From NCBI GenBank assembly GCA_024195585.1, contig SWBL01000334.1, positions 1-56,614 on the forward strand: a stretch of 56,614 nt of DNA. Direction: 5' to 3'. Position 1 is the stretch's first letter; each line of letters opens with the position of its first letter. The position numbers and the translations under genes were made by a program. Positions 36,611-46,612 of this stretch are shown here, one piece after another. The notes under the pieces were generated by a model, which saw only the letters and a program-made list of their open reading frames with translations, did no database searches and was not told the origin of the DNA. The stretch comes from Aureobasidium sp. EXF-3400 (taxonomy: Eukaryota; Ascomycota; Dothideomycetes; Dothideales; Saccotheciaceae).

Positions 36611-36634
36611 TTTGACTGAAGTCATTCAGTCAAA
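36611..36634. repeat. Inverted repeat, 10-bp arms with 4-bp spacer
   Basis: TTTGACTGAA, spacer GTCA, then TTCAGTCAAA: the arms are perfect reverse complements. A second small inverted motif (AGTTGAATCAACT) follows at about 36665. This may be a regulator-binding site or a hairpin; no neighbouring gene decides which. Confidence 0.6.
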
Positions 36635-37241
36635 AACTAACGGGTTCCAGCCAAGGTCGAGTCAGTTGAATCAACTCGGATCTTCCTTGCCGCTGTACCT
36701 GAACGCCATTTTTCTGGGACGGCACGGGCTGGTCCTGCGAAAGGTTAGTCCCCGTCTGCACAGTTCCTTTCCTTTGACTTTGCTTGCCAAAATAGTGCTC
36801 CTTCTGCACGTCGTGCCCCGTCTTAGTTCGAAACCCATCGGGATCCATTATTACCACGCCAAGTTCGTCCAAGTACGGCCCATGCGGCAGGTGTAGGCTG
36901 AAGACTATTGTCTCACCTTACGATTTGAGATCCCAATTAATCGCCAAGGGAGTCTGTGAGTACAGTGTCAGTGGTATGAGGTCCGTTCGTGATGAGCCGA
37001 TGCTGCACGCGTGAGTATGGTACACGGCCCCGAGGTGGACTTTGCTCCACGGACGAGAGCGATCGGATCCCAATATCATTGCATCACATGAGACATTCAT
37101 CGAGTGTAAGTAGGTACTCAAGAGGTGAATTAGGTATAAGTATCATTGTCTCCCACCACGAGGTACTATCTCTTCATCCCTATCACTTGCCTTCATCTAT
37201 CAATTACCTGTTCCCTCGTTCAGTCAGGTATACTTTCCATC

Positions 37242-38996
37242 ATGCGTTCTACCGCCTTCGCTTTGGCCGCCGTCGCTGGTCTGGCTGCTGCCTCTCCCAT
37301 GCCCCAGGACCTCGACTTCTCTCTTCTCGAGGCCGCTCCTGAGGTCGCTACCGGCCCTACTGGTGTCGTTGTTGTCGACGAGGCCTCCATTGCCAGCACC
37401 GTCGCTGTCAGCACTGTTGCCACCGCCAGCTCTACCGCTACCAGCGCTGTGAAGCGTGACCTCGAGAAGCGTACTTTCGGTGCCTTCAACCCCTTCTACT
37501 TCTACAAGGGTCTCGAGTGTGAGATCTTCCACAACTGCGGCAACAAGGGCAGCTCTCAAAAAGGCTGGGGATGTGGCAAGCCAACTGAGACCAAGGCTAC
37601 ATGGTCTTTGATCACCACTCAGGCTCCCCCTACCAGCCTCCCTGCATACAGCTACACCACTGCCCCTTCAGGTTCCGCCACTGTTGACGCTGTCACTGGA
37701 TCCTCCTCCTCTGCTGCTGTCTCTTCTGCTGCTGCCTCGACCTTCAGCTCGGCTGCCGCTACCACTACTCAGGCTCCTTCGTCTACCGTCGATGCTAACG
37801 CCCCCTGCCCTACAACCCCCGAGGATGGCACCTACTGTGGCTTTATCAACCCAGAAGACGCCTGTGCTCCTCAGCCAGGAGGTTTGATCACCCTTCTTCT
37901 TCTTAATTTGCTGAAAACTAATCATTATATTAGGTTACGGTCCTCAGGTTCAGCCCGACACCGTTGACGCTTTCTTGTCATACGCTCCTTTCCACTCTAT
38001 GGCGTCTGCTGCCGCTACTGTTGTTCCCAGCTCCGACAAGACTCAGTACACTCAGGTCTTCCGCGACCTTGACGCTGCCGTATCGGCTAACAGTTATATC
38101 GGTCTCTACACCTTGACCGCCTACAACCCCCAGGACTGCGCTGCCAAGTGTGATGACACCGATCTCTGCACTTCGTTCAACATCTACATTGAGCGTGACC
38201 CCAGTCTTGCTCCCGCAAACAACGACAACACCACTTACACCCCCTGGGAGACTTACTGCCCTAACCCCTCTTCCATCACCAACTACAAGTGCACCCTTTG
38301 GGGATCTTCTCTCTCCGCTGAGGTTGCCACCAACAAGGGCGACTACCGTGAGCAGTTCCAGACTGTCATCACTGGTTCCAACGCCTACGACAAGACCAAC
38401 GTCACTACCCCTTCGTGCTCTGTCCCTGACACTCCCGTCACCACCTCTGCTGTCTCTTCCGCTGTATCTACCCCCACCTCCTCCGCAGTTGTTGTCTCGC
38501 CCACCAAGCCCGCCGGTCCCCCTGCTCCTCCCGCTGGTGGACCTCCTGCTCCTCCTGCCGGTGGCCCTGCTGGCGGCCCTGCACCCCCTGCTCACGGAGG
38601 TCCCGCTGCTCCCCCTTCGCCCCCTACCAAGAAGCCTACGTTGAAGCCCGGCCAGAACTGCGGTCCCAAGGCTATCTCCGCTCCTAAGTACCACATGGGC
38701 AGCAAGTTTATCCCCGGTCCCTTCAACCCCCAGATTTGCTCCAACTACGCCATTGAGCAAAACACCTTCAACCGCAACGCCGCCATCAAGGCCGGCAAGC
38801 ACAGCTTCGCCCCATGCCAGATGTTCAACTCGTACTTCTTGCACAAGGACAACAAGCCTTACGGTACTTACTGCTCGCTTTACGGCGCTGCTCTCGACCA
38901 CAAGAAGTACGCTACTTTCGGTGGCAGTGGTTCTTACAAGACCCACCAGTCTTGGACTTTCGAGTTCGAGTACGATGTCAACTACTCCAAGTGTTA
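37242..38996 (+). CDS. Secreted PAN/apple-like protein with Kex2 sites
   Basis: Two exons, 37242-37881 and 37934-38996 (stop within 38994-38997), encode about 567 aa; the 52-bp intron is removed in phase 1. Residues 1-18 form a signal peptide (MRSTAFALAAVAGLAAAS). Two Lys-Arg pairs at 71-72 and 76-77 look like Kex2 processing sites ending a pro-region. A Ser/Thr/Ala-rich stretch (about 150-200) is a likely O-glycosylated linker. The middle carries a PAN/apple-like cysteine pattern (DCAAKCDDTDLCTSFNIY), followed by CPNPSSITNYKCTLWG. A Pro/Gly-rich linker (PPAPPAGG repeats) leads to a Cys-containing C-terminal domain. Strong C-ending codon bias suggests high expression. It may be a cell-wall or matrix protein; function unknown. 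Confidence 0.85.
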
Positions 38997-39629
38997 AATC
39001 ATTTGAGAAGTGTAGTTTGAAAAAAAAGGGGAGATAATATACTATCATTAATATTCACGACCTATCCCCTGTCTGTAAAAATAGCATTAGCATACTGTTA
39101 CACCAGATTTACGAATCAGTTTTATCCTTACCAAAACTTGTCTTACTCCTTTCTTTATGAACATTGGTGAGTTTGCTGCAACACATCAGGAGCGAATCGG
39201 AGCTTCGACATGACGGGAGGAGGTAGATGGATAATCTTTCCTCCCCCAGTGTGCAGGTGCATGCATCGAGTATAGCTATAACAATGCACAATACTTTCGA
39301 GAAGTAGGATAGTAGCCATGGAGAAGAGCATGCGTGCGTTTACTGGATGTTGGGCTAGTAACACGTCGAAGTTGGTTCCGTGGATTATGAGGTCGGGGTC
39401 AGGTGTTATATCATTGGCGACGTCCCCATCTGCCAGACGAGTTGTTTCCTGAGGGCCAAAGGTTGCTTCAGGCTGCACCTTAGGCTGCAAGCTGATATGG
39501 TTGGGGACCTTAGTAGGGATCCAGTCCTCAAAGTGTTGGACGCCTGAGTTGTCTGACAGGAAGACTTGAACCTCGTCAGGCTCGGGGTCGCTGTTGTAGT
39601 AGTCGCGATCGTCATGATTGTCGTCGTCT
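38997..39629. other. Intergenic region with a dispersed repeat copy
   Basis: The 3' flank of the secreted-protein gene followed by sequence with an open minus-strand frame (to 39712) that has no recognisable domain. That frame runs through a copy of the dispersed repeat at 39262-39322 and antisense into the GH32 relic, so it is not accepted as a gene. Confidence 0.35.
39262..39325 (-). repeat. Dispersed palindromic repeat, copy A
   Basis: In reverse complement this copy carries CATGGCTACTATCCTACTTC then TCGAAAGTATTGTGCATTGT and TATAGCTATA. It matches the copies at 46943-46995 and 48150-48200 over roughly 50 bp. It is the only recognised copy between 1 and 46 kb. Confidence 0.7.
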
Positions 39630-39940
39630 GAGATGCCTGTAGAAGGCTCAGATGAGACCATGTGGCTCATGTTCATTTCAATCAACCCTGGTGCCCCTCT
39701 CGGAGGCTTCATCTCTCAGTACTTCCCAGGTTCATTCAACGGCACACACTTCGAGGCCATTGATCCAGTCACTCGTATCTCCGACTTTGCCAAGGACAAC
39801 TACGCTGGTCAATTCTTCTCTGGCATCCCTGGCACAGAGAAGCGTCTTAGTATGGATTGGGCCAGTAACTGGCAGTACGCCAATAACGTTCCCACCGCAA
39901 ACGAAGGCTGGCGCAGCTCAATGACAATATTCCCGTCCAG
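39630..39940 (+). pseudogene. GH32 invertase/beta-fructofuranosidase fragment
   Basis: About 100 codons match the middle of GH32 enzymes: [10 protein letters not shown], then [42 protein letters not shown] and [20 protein letters not shown]. Neither the N-terminal catalytic region (WMNDPNG-type motif) nor the beta-sandwich C-terminus is present. After WRSSMT the homology stops and a terminator follows at about 39968. The frame is intact across the fragment, so truncation is either recent or the piece was copied. Residues forming the internal catalytic motif (normally RDP and EC) are not seen in this piece. It is a remnant and not a working invertase. Confidence 0.72.
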
Positions 39941-39968
39941 CTCGTGGCGAGCTATGTTGTGGAATTGA

Positions 39969-40419
39969 CATATGTGTTCAGTGCGTACCATCCTTATCTA
40001 CTCCTAAGTCAGTCTGCCATCGAAACCACAATTTACCCCCATCATCTCACACGATCCATTATCAAGTATAAGATCTGCAATCAATGCAATGGAAATAATC
40101 GTTGGAAGATCGGTAATGATATAACTCTGAGGTCACCGAGCCGCAAAGATCGACAGTCGCGACTCCCGCATTGGGTAAGAACATCAACACATCTCCAGAA
40201 AAATCTGGGGCATCCGCGGAAACATGAAGTAGAACAAGCAACTTGGTGATTGGAGTCATCTCCGATGCTCGATGTGTTGGTTGCACATGATGAGCTTGAG
40301 AAACCTTGTGTGACCTGAGTAAGATTCATTCAAAAGAAGACGTAGGTCCTGGTACTCAGAGATCCCTAACTTGTTTCCATTTCCCTTCGGACCCTCCAGA
40401 ACATAAAACTAAAACAACC
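39969..40419. promoter_or_regulatory. Upstream region of the GPR1/FUN34 gene
   Basis: The 451 bp hold further decayed sequence after the GH32 fragment and the promoter of the transporter gene, ending in an A-rich leader just before its ATG. No discrete element was recognised. Confidence 0.35.
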
Positions 40420-41469
40420 ATGGCTCTAAACTCGCACGACGTCCAGAAAGTGGACTCATTCATAAACCGCGAGCCCGAAGTCCGCATCTGCTTAACCCCC
40501 ATCGCACCACCCGCCGCCCTAGGTCTCGCAGGTTTTGCAGGCAGCACATGGATAACCGCATCCTGGATAGCAGGTTGGTGGGGCAATGAAACCTCTCCGA
40601 CCATTTTCTTTCCCTTTGTGGCTTTTTGGGGCGGCTTGAGTCAGTTCATTGCTGGATTGTATGGCTTTCATGCTAGGGATACGTTGGTCAGTGTGATTAA
40701 TACCATGTAAGTGGAAGTTAAAGCCTTGAGAGGAGTGGAGAGACAGGCAACAAATGCTGATGAAACACAGGTGGGGTGCTTTTTGGATGAGTGAGGGATT
40801 GATGTTTTTGTTGAATACGACTGGAGCGTTGCCTGCTGGAGACATTCATGCTCATCTTCCGGAACTGGCATCGTGGTTCGTGGTGTTGGCTGCGTTTACT
40901 TGGGTTGGTGTGAGTCTGCTTCTCTCCCCTTCTCCATTCTTGCCCACAGATGCTGATTTAGGCGTCAAACAGGCAATCGCAGCAACCGCCCGTGACGTTA
41001 TCCTCGCAACCCTCCTCTTCGCCCTCGCTATTGGCACAACAATCGCTTGCTGCCTCTTCGCATACGGAAACGGCGTAGGGGTTGGTATCAAAGTAGCCGC
41101 ATACTTTTGGATGTTCTCGGCACTGCTCGCTTGGTGGCGTGTGGCGGTTTACATGATTGAAGAGGCGTATGGACCCAAGAGCGGGATTGCAAAGTTCTTC
41201 CCGGTGTTCAGGACTTCTACGGAGAAGAGTGCTCCTATGTGCGTAAGCTGGAGGTACAAGTTCAGCGAGCCAGTCTTGCATGTTTGGTTGAAGTCGATGA
41301 TATCGCGTCCGGGACGCCATTTCATCGATGTCAAGCTCAAACTGCGAGCTGTCTCGTTGCATAAGTACCACACCTATTTTCCTACAGGACTCTGCTAACT
41401 GTTGTCTAAAGGTGCGTCCCTGGCCTGGGAGAACCTGGTGTCAAGAGAGGTATGCCTGGTGTCATATAG
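40420..41469 (+). CDS. GPR1/FUN34/YaaH-family transporter (acetate/ammonium type)
   Basis: Proposed exons 40420-40706, 40771-41238 and 41412-41469 give 270 aa. The last intron (173 bp) ends CTAAC then AAAG, and its removal restores the tail VPGLGEPGVKRGMPGVI. Without it the protein would end in an unrelated 50-residue extension. A 42-nt in-frame stretch after TWVG (about 40912-40953), with a C/T-rich run and CACAG end, may be a further small intron. Six hydrophobic segments are visible. The family landmark is diverged (APPAALGLAGF in place of NPAPLGL), followed by FPFVAFWGGLSQFIAGLYGF and MWGAFWMSEGLMF. Relatives export or import acetate or ammonium at the plasma membrane; the substrate here is uncertain. 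Confidence 0.82.
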
Positions 41470-42199
41470 ATGGTTGCCTGGGCACACTGTCGGTAGAGGT
41501 TACCGAAATGGCATCGCATGATCAACAGGCTTCATTGCTGCACATTTGGGGGCAGATATTAGCCCAAGCTAGTACCTGTATCTGATATCTCGAAAGAATG
41601 CAGGGAAATATGCAGTCATGAAACTGCATAGTATTGCAGATAGAGGAGTGCCTATGAGAAACCAGCCGAAGGAGATCTTCAGTGAACTGGGTATCTCCTG
41701 GAAACCGCTGTCATTCCTAGAACTGTACCCGCCACAACCTTGAGCATATGGGAGTTAACTCGACACGTCAAAACTCCGGAGATACTCAATATGAACTTGT
41801 TACACAAGCGCAGATCACTCCGGCATGCTGCATATGCCGGCTTGGAGACGTTGACCTGCTTGCTTTCGGCTGCTCATAAACCTACCGAGGTGCCTGTATG
41901 AGAACCGATCATATGCAGCGGTTTCAAGGGTCTGAAGGGTTGCAGGATTAGCTGCTACTAAAGAATCGCCAATTGGTGACGAAGCGTGGTCGCTAAGTAG
42001 CAGAGCGGATAGATGCAGATATGAGACGTGCGGGTGGACGATGGCAGAACCAGATGCAGCTTCGATTGACCGCTCTGTCAAGCTGGAGAACAGAGCTCTA
42101 TGCTCTGGACATATCAAGCTCTTCTGTATCCCTTCTTCATCCTGAGAACAGCTCAACTATCAGCAACAATTGCACCTCATCATACCTGATCAACTCACC
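41470..42199. other. Intergenic region
   Basis: A 730-bp region without a recognisable gene. A 7-bp inverted repeat (CCGGCAT..ATGCCGG) lies at 41820-41840. The right end is the promoter of the small gene at 42200. Confidence 0.35.
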
Positions 42200-42718
42200 A
42201 TGTCGTCTACCAACAACGCCAGCGCAACTGTAAGATCTCTTCATTAGTTATCTTGACGGTATCACCAACTTACTGACTTCATTTAGACTGTGTCGGAGTA
42301 CCGCAAGAAAGTCATCAAGACCATGAACGAGCAAGAGGCCAAGAAGAAGGAAGGCGTCACCCTCCTCATCCCACAACCCAGCCCATACGGTCATGCTCGC
42401 ACTTACCACGACTACAAGTGGTCCAACGCCGAACGCAACCGCTTCAACTCAGACGGTACTCTCCCTTTCAACTCCGACACTGTGCCTGCCAACCTCGCTC
42501 CTGCTCCCATCGGCATGTGGATCTTCGACGGTAGAGGCAGCACCAACACCTCGATGCCTGAGGTTGAGGTCGACCCTGTCCCTGATCTCGAGCGCAACAA
42601 GGCCATCGTGGTTGTCGACTTTGGCATTCCTGAGTATCTGTGCATGATCCCACCTGGCTTGTGTCGTCTGGTGGCTACCACTCCCGGCAAGGCGCGTCTT
42701 GCGATGAGTGCCATCTAA
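42200..42718 (+). CDS. Small uncharacterised protein
   Basis: Two exons, 42200-42229 and 42287-42718, encode 153 aa. The first exon holds only 10 codons (MSSTNNASAT) and ends in a GTAAGA donor; the 57-bp intron ends TTTAG. No domain, signal peptide or membrane segment is recognised. Residues 12-50 are charged and likely helical (EYRKKVIKTMNEQEAKKKEG). The rest contains hydrophobic strands (NKAIVVVDFGIPEYLCMIPP). Codon bias is strongly C-ending, which together with the good splice sites supports a real, expressed gene. Short length and no recognised family suggest a lineage-restricted protein. Confidence 0.7.
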
Positions 42719-43126
42719 AGAGTGAGAAAGCTCTCCAGCCTTTGATCTCACGGACTTACGCATGCCGGCAGTGTTTGGAGACATCGAGAGTTGGACGACG
42801 ACGTCATTGCTAGATCATCTCAAGAGCGGGGATGTGTGGAGACACAGGCACTGGGGCCATATTGTTACTGCTCTAAGCATGTGTAAAGGTCAAGCAGATT
42901 TTGGTGAAAAAGAAGGATGAAGTTGGTGTTGTGGTCTCGTGGCCTTGTATAGTAGAGTTCAGAATCAAGAATTAAGATCACACGCTCATTGGTCAGCTCT
43001 CGTCGCGTCGCTGAGTCATCAAATACCTCCAACTCGAATTGTACAACCTTCCATTTCATGATTCATCCATCATTTTCAAGACCATAAAGAGCCTTGGGGT
43101 TATCGAATGATTGCATAGCAGATATC
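42719..43126. promoter_or_regulatory. Intergenic region before the MFS gene
   Basis: The 408 bp hold the 3' flank of the small gene and the promoter of the monocarboxylate-type transporter. Nothing else is recognised. Confidence 0.35.
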
Positions 43127-44667
43127 ATGGTGAGACGCGACACGTCCGATCAAATAATCGTGCTTCAAACGCGACCGAGCTCGACCCAGGAAGACGAGAC
43201 AGAATCTGGCGCCAACGACCACGTTGATGATGGATTTGAAGACAATGTCGAACATATGTCTCCAAGAAGAGCTGACTCGAAGAAGAAGAGAGCATGTGTT
43301 CTCCTCGGGTCCGCTATCCTACAGTTTCCTATCTGGGGTAAGTCTCTCTTCTGTGGACATCTCAAATCATGTGTCCCTGACACCAGAATGTCCAAGGGTT
43401 CGCAATGAGTTACGGTATCTTTCAAGAGTACTATGTGAAAAACTGGACATTGCAGGGAAGTTCTGATACGGCTGGTATTATCGGCATGACTTCAAATGGA
43501 GTCATGTATCTTTCGATGCCCTTCCTCTTCGCCCTTTTCACCAAACGCTGGGCTCGATTTCGTCAGGCTGCTGCACTACTCGGCACCGTCATTGCTTGTT
43601 TGAGCTTCTTGCTGTCGAGCTTCAGCAAGAATGTTTGGCATCTGGTGGCTACCCAAGGTGTTCTTGCTGCATTTGGATGTGCCCTCATCTTCAGCCCCAT
43701 GACTCTGTCGCTGGGTGAGTGGTACAAAACTAGTAATCGGGCCCTGGCATATGGTATCACATTGTCTTGTAAGAATATTGTCGGCTCCGTGTGTCCTTTT
43801 CTATTCTCTGGACTCCTGGACCAACATAGCTTCCGGTTTACCTTGAGAATATGGGCAATTGTAGTGGCCGGAGCAAGCGTGTTCACCATTCTCCTCATCC
43901 CGACCCACCCTTCAGCTTTGGTTGTAGCAACTGATGACGCCACTGACGCCGCGGTTGATGGACAAGACGCTAGGAGAACAGCAGACATGCCTCGAACACG
44001 CAGAATACCGTTGCACGTCTTTCATCATCGCACGCTATATGTCTACTGCGTGGCCATCACCCTTCAATCAGCTGGCTATGGTATACCCCAGACATATCTC
44101 AACACCTACGCCAGCGAAGTTGCTCGACTCTCACAGACTTCGGCAACACTTTTGCTCACGTTGTTCAACATTCCTGGCATTGCTTCGTCTTCTTTCTTTG
44201 GCTACCTGAGCGACAACAAATATTTCACGCTATCAGCGGCGACTGTTACATGTATCTCAGGATTGAGCTCAGCACTGAGCGCTTTCCTTCTCTGGGGCAT
44301 GACGACAGAAGGCAATTTGGTTACACTGGTTCTCTTCTCCATAACTTTCGGCTTCTTTGCTGGAGGATACAGTGCTACATGGGGAGGCTTGATCAATGAT
44401 CTCGAGGGCGAAGCGAGACAAGCGAACGAGGCTATCGACTCAGGCATGGTCTATGGTCTGTTGAACGGCGCTAGAGGCATCGGCTACGTTGCTGGTGGCT
44501 TAGTCGGCGTGCCATTGTTGAAGGCTGGTACCGAGCAGTACGGCAAGCTTGCCCATGGTGGGTTTGGGGTGCAAACAAGCTACGGGCCGTTGATCGTGTT
44601 TACTGGGATTGCCTCGCTGTTTGGGGGATGGGGTGTTCTCTGGAAGTGGAACAAACCCAGAATATGA
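43127..44667 (+). CDS. MFS monocarboxylate-type transporter
   Basis: Two exons, 43127-43337 and 43397-44667, encode 493 aa; the 59-bp intron restores LQFPIWGFAMSYGIFQEYYV. The first 60 residues are acidic and hydrophilic, followed by 12 hydrophobic segments. The pattern matches fungal MCT-like (monocarboxylate porter) MFS proteins: TLSLGEWYKTSNRALAYGI in the fourth/fifth segment region, and QTYLNTYASEVARLSQTSA after the central loop. The central loop (about 240-270) is hydrophilic. These proteins are often orphan transporters; monocarboxylate transport is a family inference. It converges on the next gene with 183 bp between stops. Confidence 0.88.
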
Positions 44668-44850
44668 TGGTGGTGGACGTTTGTTGACCAGAAATAGGGA
44701 GAAGGGGCGTGAACTGTGAGTTTATACATGGTCAAGCTACGGATCTATCTTTGACAGGCCCTGCCCCAAATCGCTTAATCTCAAAGCGGAAGTGGTTGAC
44801 CAAGGAGTAACTTCAATCTCCCACCGAGCCCTGCAGCGTCCAGGACGCGA

Positions 44851-46044
44851 TCAAGTCCGAGAACCATAGACACGTGCTTCCAGGTCAGCGGTAGGCACGC
44901 GAAGCATTGCTTCACGGAGCTCGTCGAAGAACTCAGCACAGCCTTCTCCGCTCAAGCAAGGATGGCTCATCCACTTTCTGTCCATGGGTTGAGGAACGAA
45001 TTTGACTTTGGGGCGTGTAGGCTTCTCAGTTGACTGGGCAGCAGACGAGGAACCAATCTTGACAAGAGCCATACTGGTCTCCAGCTCAACCTGGGATCTG
45101 GTGCTGGTTTCAGACTCGGATTCAGGGATCAGATTAGCAGCCTTCTCCTTCTTCTTGGTCTTCTCTGCGGCTCTCTTGCGCTGGTTGCGCTTCTTGTTCT
45201 TGGTTCTCTTCTTCGTGGCTTCTTCGGATGACAAGGGCTTCGGGTCAGATGCGATGATCGGTATCTCTGGCCTGGGAACGGCGGTGTTGGGGTTACCACT
45301 GAGGTCTGGATCGAAGTCGTCGAGGAACTCCATCTTGTGGTGCTTTACGAGCGCTTCAAAGTAGCCGTCGAAGAGGAAGTCGAGCAGATGAGAGTTCTCG
45401 GCTTCGACAAAGCCATTGAATTTCTTGGTCCATGTCAGTGGCGTAACGAGCCCGACCTTGATATTGACTTACCTGTTCGATGGCCCTATCTTCCAGCACC
45501 TGTTTCGAGAGTGGGTGGGTGAAGGCACGCTCGGGGTGCATCTTCAGCAAGGGGAACCTGAAACCCAAACCAAGCTGTTGCAAGTTTGCCTTGGCCTCGC
45601 GCTCATTGCGGACTCGAATGCTCTTCAAAGTTTTGCCTTGGGGTGCGTATCTTTGCTGCTTGTCGTTGAGTTCGTACAGTAAGTAGTGACGGATCTTGTT
45701 CTCGACACGGCCAATGGCAATATTGCAACAGATGCCTGCCTTACGCGTACATGGATGTATGCCTGAGCTGCCTCCAGACGAAGATCCTGGTTATAACATC
45801 AGTGTCTAGACAGTGTGGAAAACATGTAACAGCATACCTCAGCTTCGTCCCAGTCTGTGACCATAAGACCGAGAAGAGCAGTCAGAGAAGCGCGATCTTC
45901 TTCATTCAGAGTCTTGTTGTCGGCACACATCAAGACGAGACGGATTTTGCGTGCAGCGCGACGAAGCCTGAATTTGTCGCTAGCCGAGACAGCTTCGAGT
46001 ACCTCGGCCACGTTCTTGAAGCCTTCGATACCAGGCAATTCCAT
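44851..46044 (-). CDS. Uncharacterised protein with lysine-rich C-terminal region
   Basis: Four exons, 46044-45838, 45786-45745, 45694-45473 and 45423-44851, encode 347 aa. Introns are 51, 50 and 49 bp, all phase 0; exon 2 is only 42 bp. The second intron (45744-45695) is needed to avoid a frameshift between YIHVR and IRHYLLYEL. The last has a CTGAC branch site. The N-terminal half is mostly helical by inspection. A basic stretch, TKKRTKNKKRNQRKRAAEKT, at about 205-225 looks like a nuclear or nucleolar localisation signal or coiled coil. The final 60 residues contain a conserved-looking patch, DRKWMSHPCLSGEGCAEFFD. No known domain was recognised. Confidence 0.72.
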
Positions 46045-46607
46045 CTTGGTTTTGGTGGAGTATGTTTTGGGATGAGGGTGTCCGGGGATTCAGGTTGGGA
46101 AGCGAGAGCAATATCAAGGAAGGTGCAAACGCCCAACAAAGCCGCGTACAAACGCCGAGCAAGAAAGATCCAAAACTCGTTTGGAAGTGACCGTACTAAC
46201 GAAGACGAAGGAAAGTCCTCGCATCTTCCACTCATTCGCTGCCTGCATGCAAGGTTGCATTAAAGTCCAAACAAACGTTTACCTCTCGTCATGATGGCCG
46301 TGACACCATTTACGACTGATACTATGTTGATAAATGTTGGTTACACCGTTTCCCTTCTGTGTAGACCCAGTCTACTGACCAACTCATCTCAGATGTCGAT
46401 GAACTGGAGGCTTGGATCTGTTTCTCTCTCTCAGTGGTAGCTTCTTTTCCAGCGAAGGAATTCTGCATCTCAACAGCCCCATTTCCACATACTTGTGTGC
46501 AAGAGATATCGACCTTGTCACGTGTCTCATGCCCCTCTCACGGATCTAGTCGACATGAAAATGCATGATGTCTTCCAGATGTCAGTCAAGTCCACGGAGA
46601 TCGAGTC
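46045..46607. other. Intergenic region with diverged repeat copies
   Basis: Promoter of the gene starting at 46044, followed by one diverged repeat copy (about 46425-46485) and the start of another (about 46540-46612). No gene is recognised between them. Confidence 0.4.
46425..46485 (+). repeat. Dispersed palindromic repeat, diverged copy J
   Basis: The order CTCTCTCAGTGGTAGC, then TTTTCCAGCGAAGGAATTC, then TGCATCTCAACAGC parallels the copy at 50005-50065. Similarity is weaker than for the other copies and the call is tentative. Confidence 0.4.
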
Positions 46608-46612
46608 TCATG
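46540..46612 (+). repeat. Dispersed palindromic repeat, copy I
   Basis: Terminal-like CTCTCACGGATC, core GAAAATGCATGATGTCTTCC and end GTCCACGGAGATCGAG are in the same order as in the copy at 47600-47683. It overlaps the stop codon of the lysine-rich hypothetical gene, so it may have supplied that gene's current 3' end. Confidence 0.5.

Larger units (their letters stand above)
34697..37241. other. 2.5-kb region without a confident gene
   Basis: No family was recognised. A possible two-exon minus-strand gene (36347-36216 and 36169-35705, 198 aa) has a strong pyrimidine tract before its acceptor but no domain. A perfect 20-bp palindrome (35341-35360) and a 10-bp inverted repeat with a 4-bp spacer (36611-36634) stand out. 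The right end (about 36950-37241) is the promoter and C/T-rich leader of the secreted-protein gene. Confidence 0.35.

Noticed and set aside
37978..39048. 356-codon minus-strand open frame opposite the secreted-protein gene
   Set aside because: A shadow of the strong C-ending codon bias on the plus strand; the plus strand has signal peptide, intron and cysteine pattern.
39155..39712. 185-codon minus-strand open frame with an acidic stretch
   Set aside because: It runs through repeat copy A, reads antisense across the GH32 fragment and shows no domain; more likely chance than a gene.
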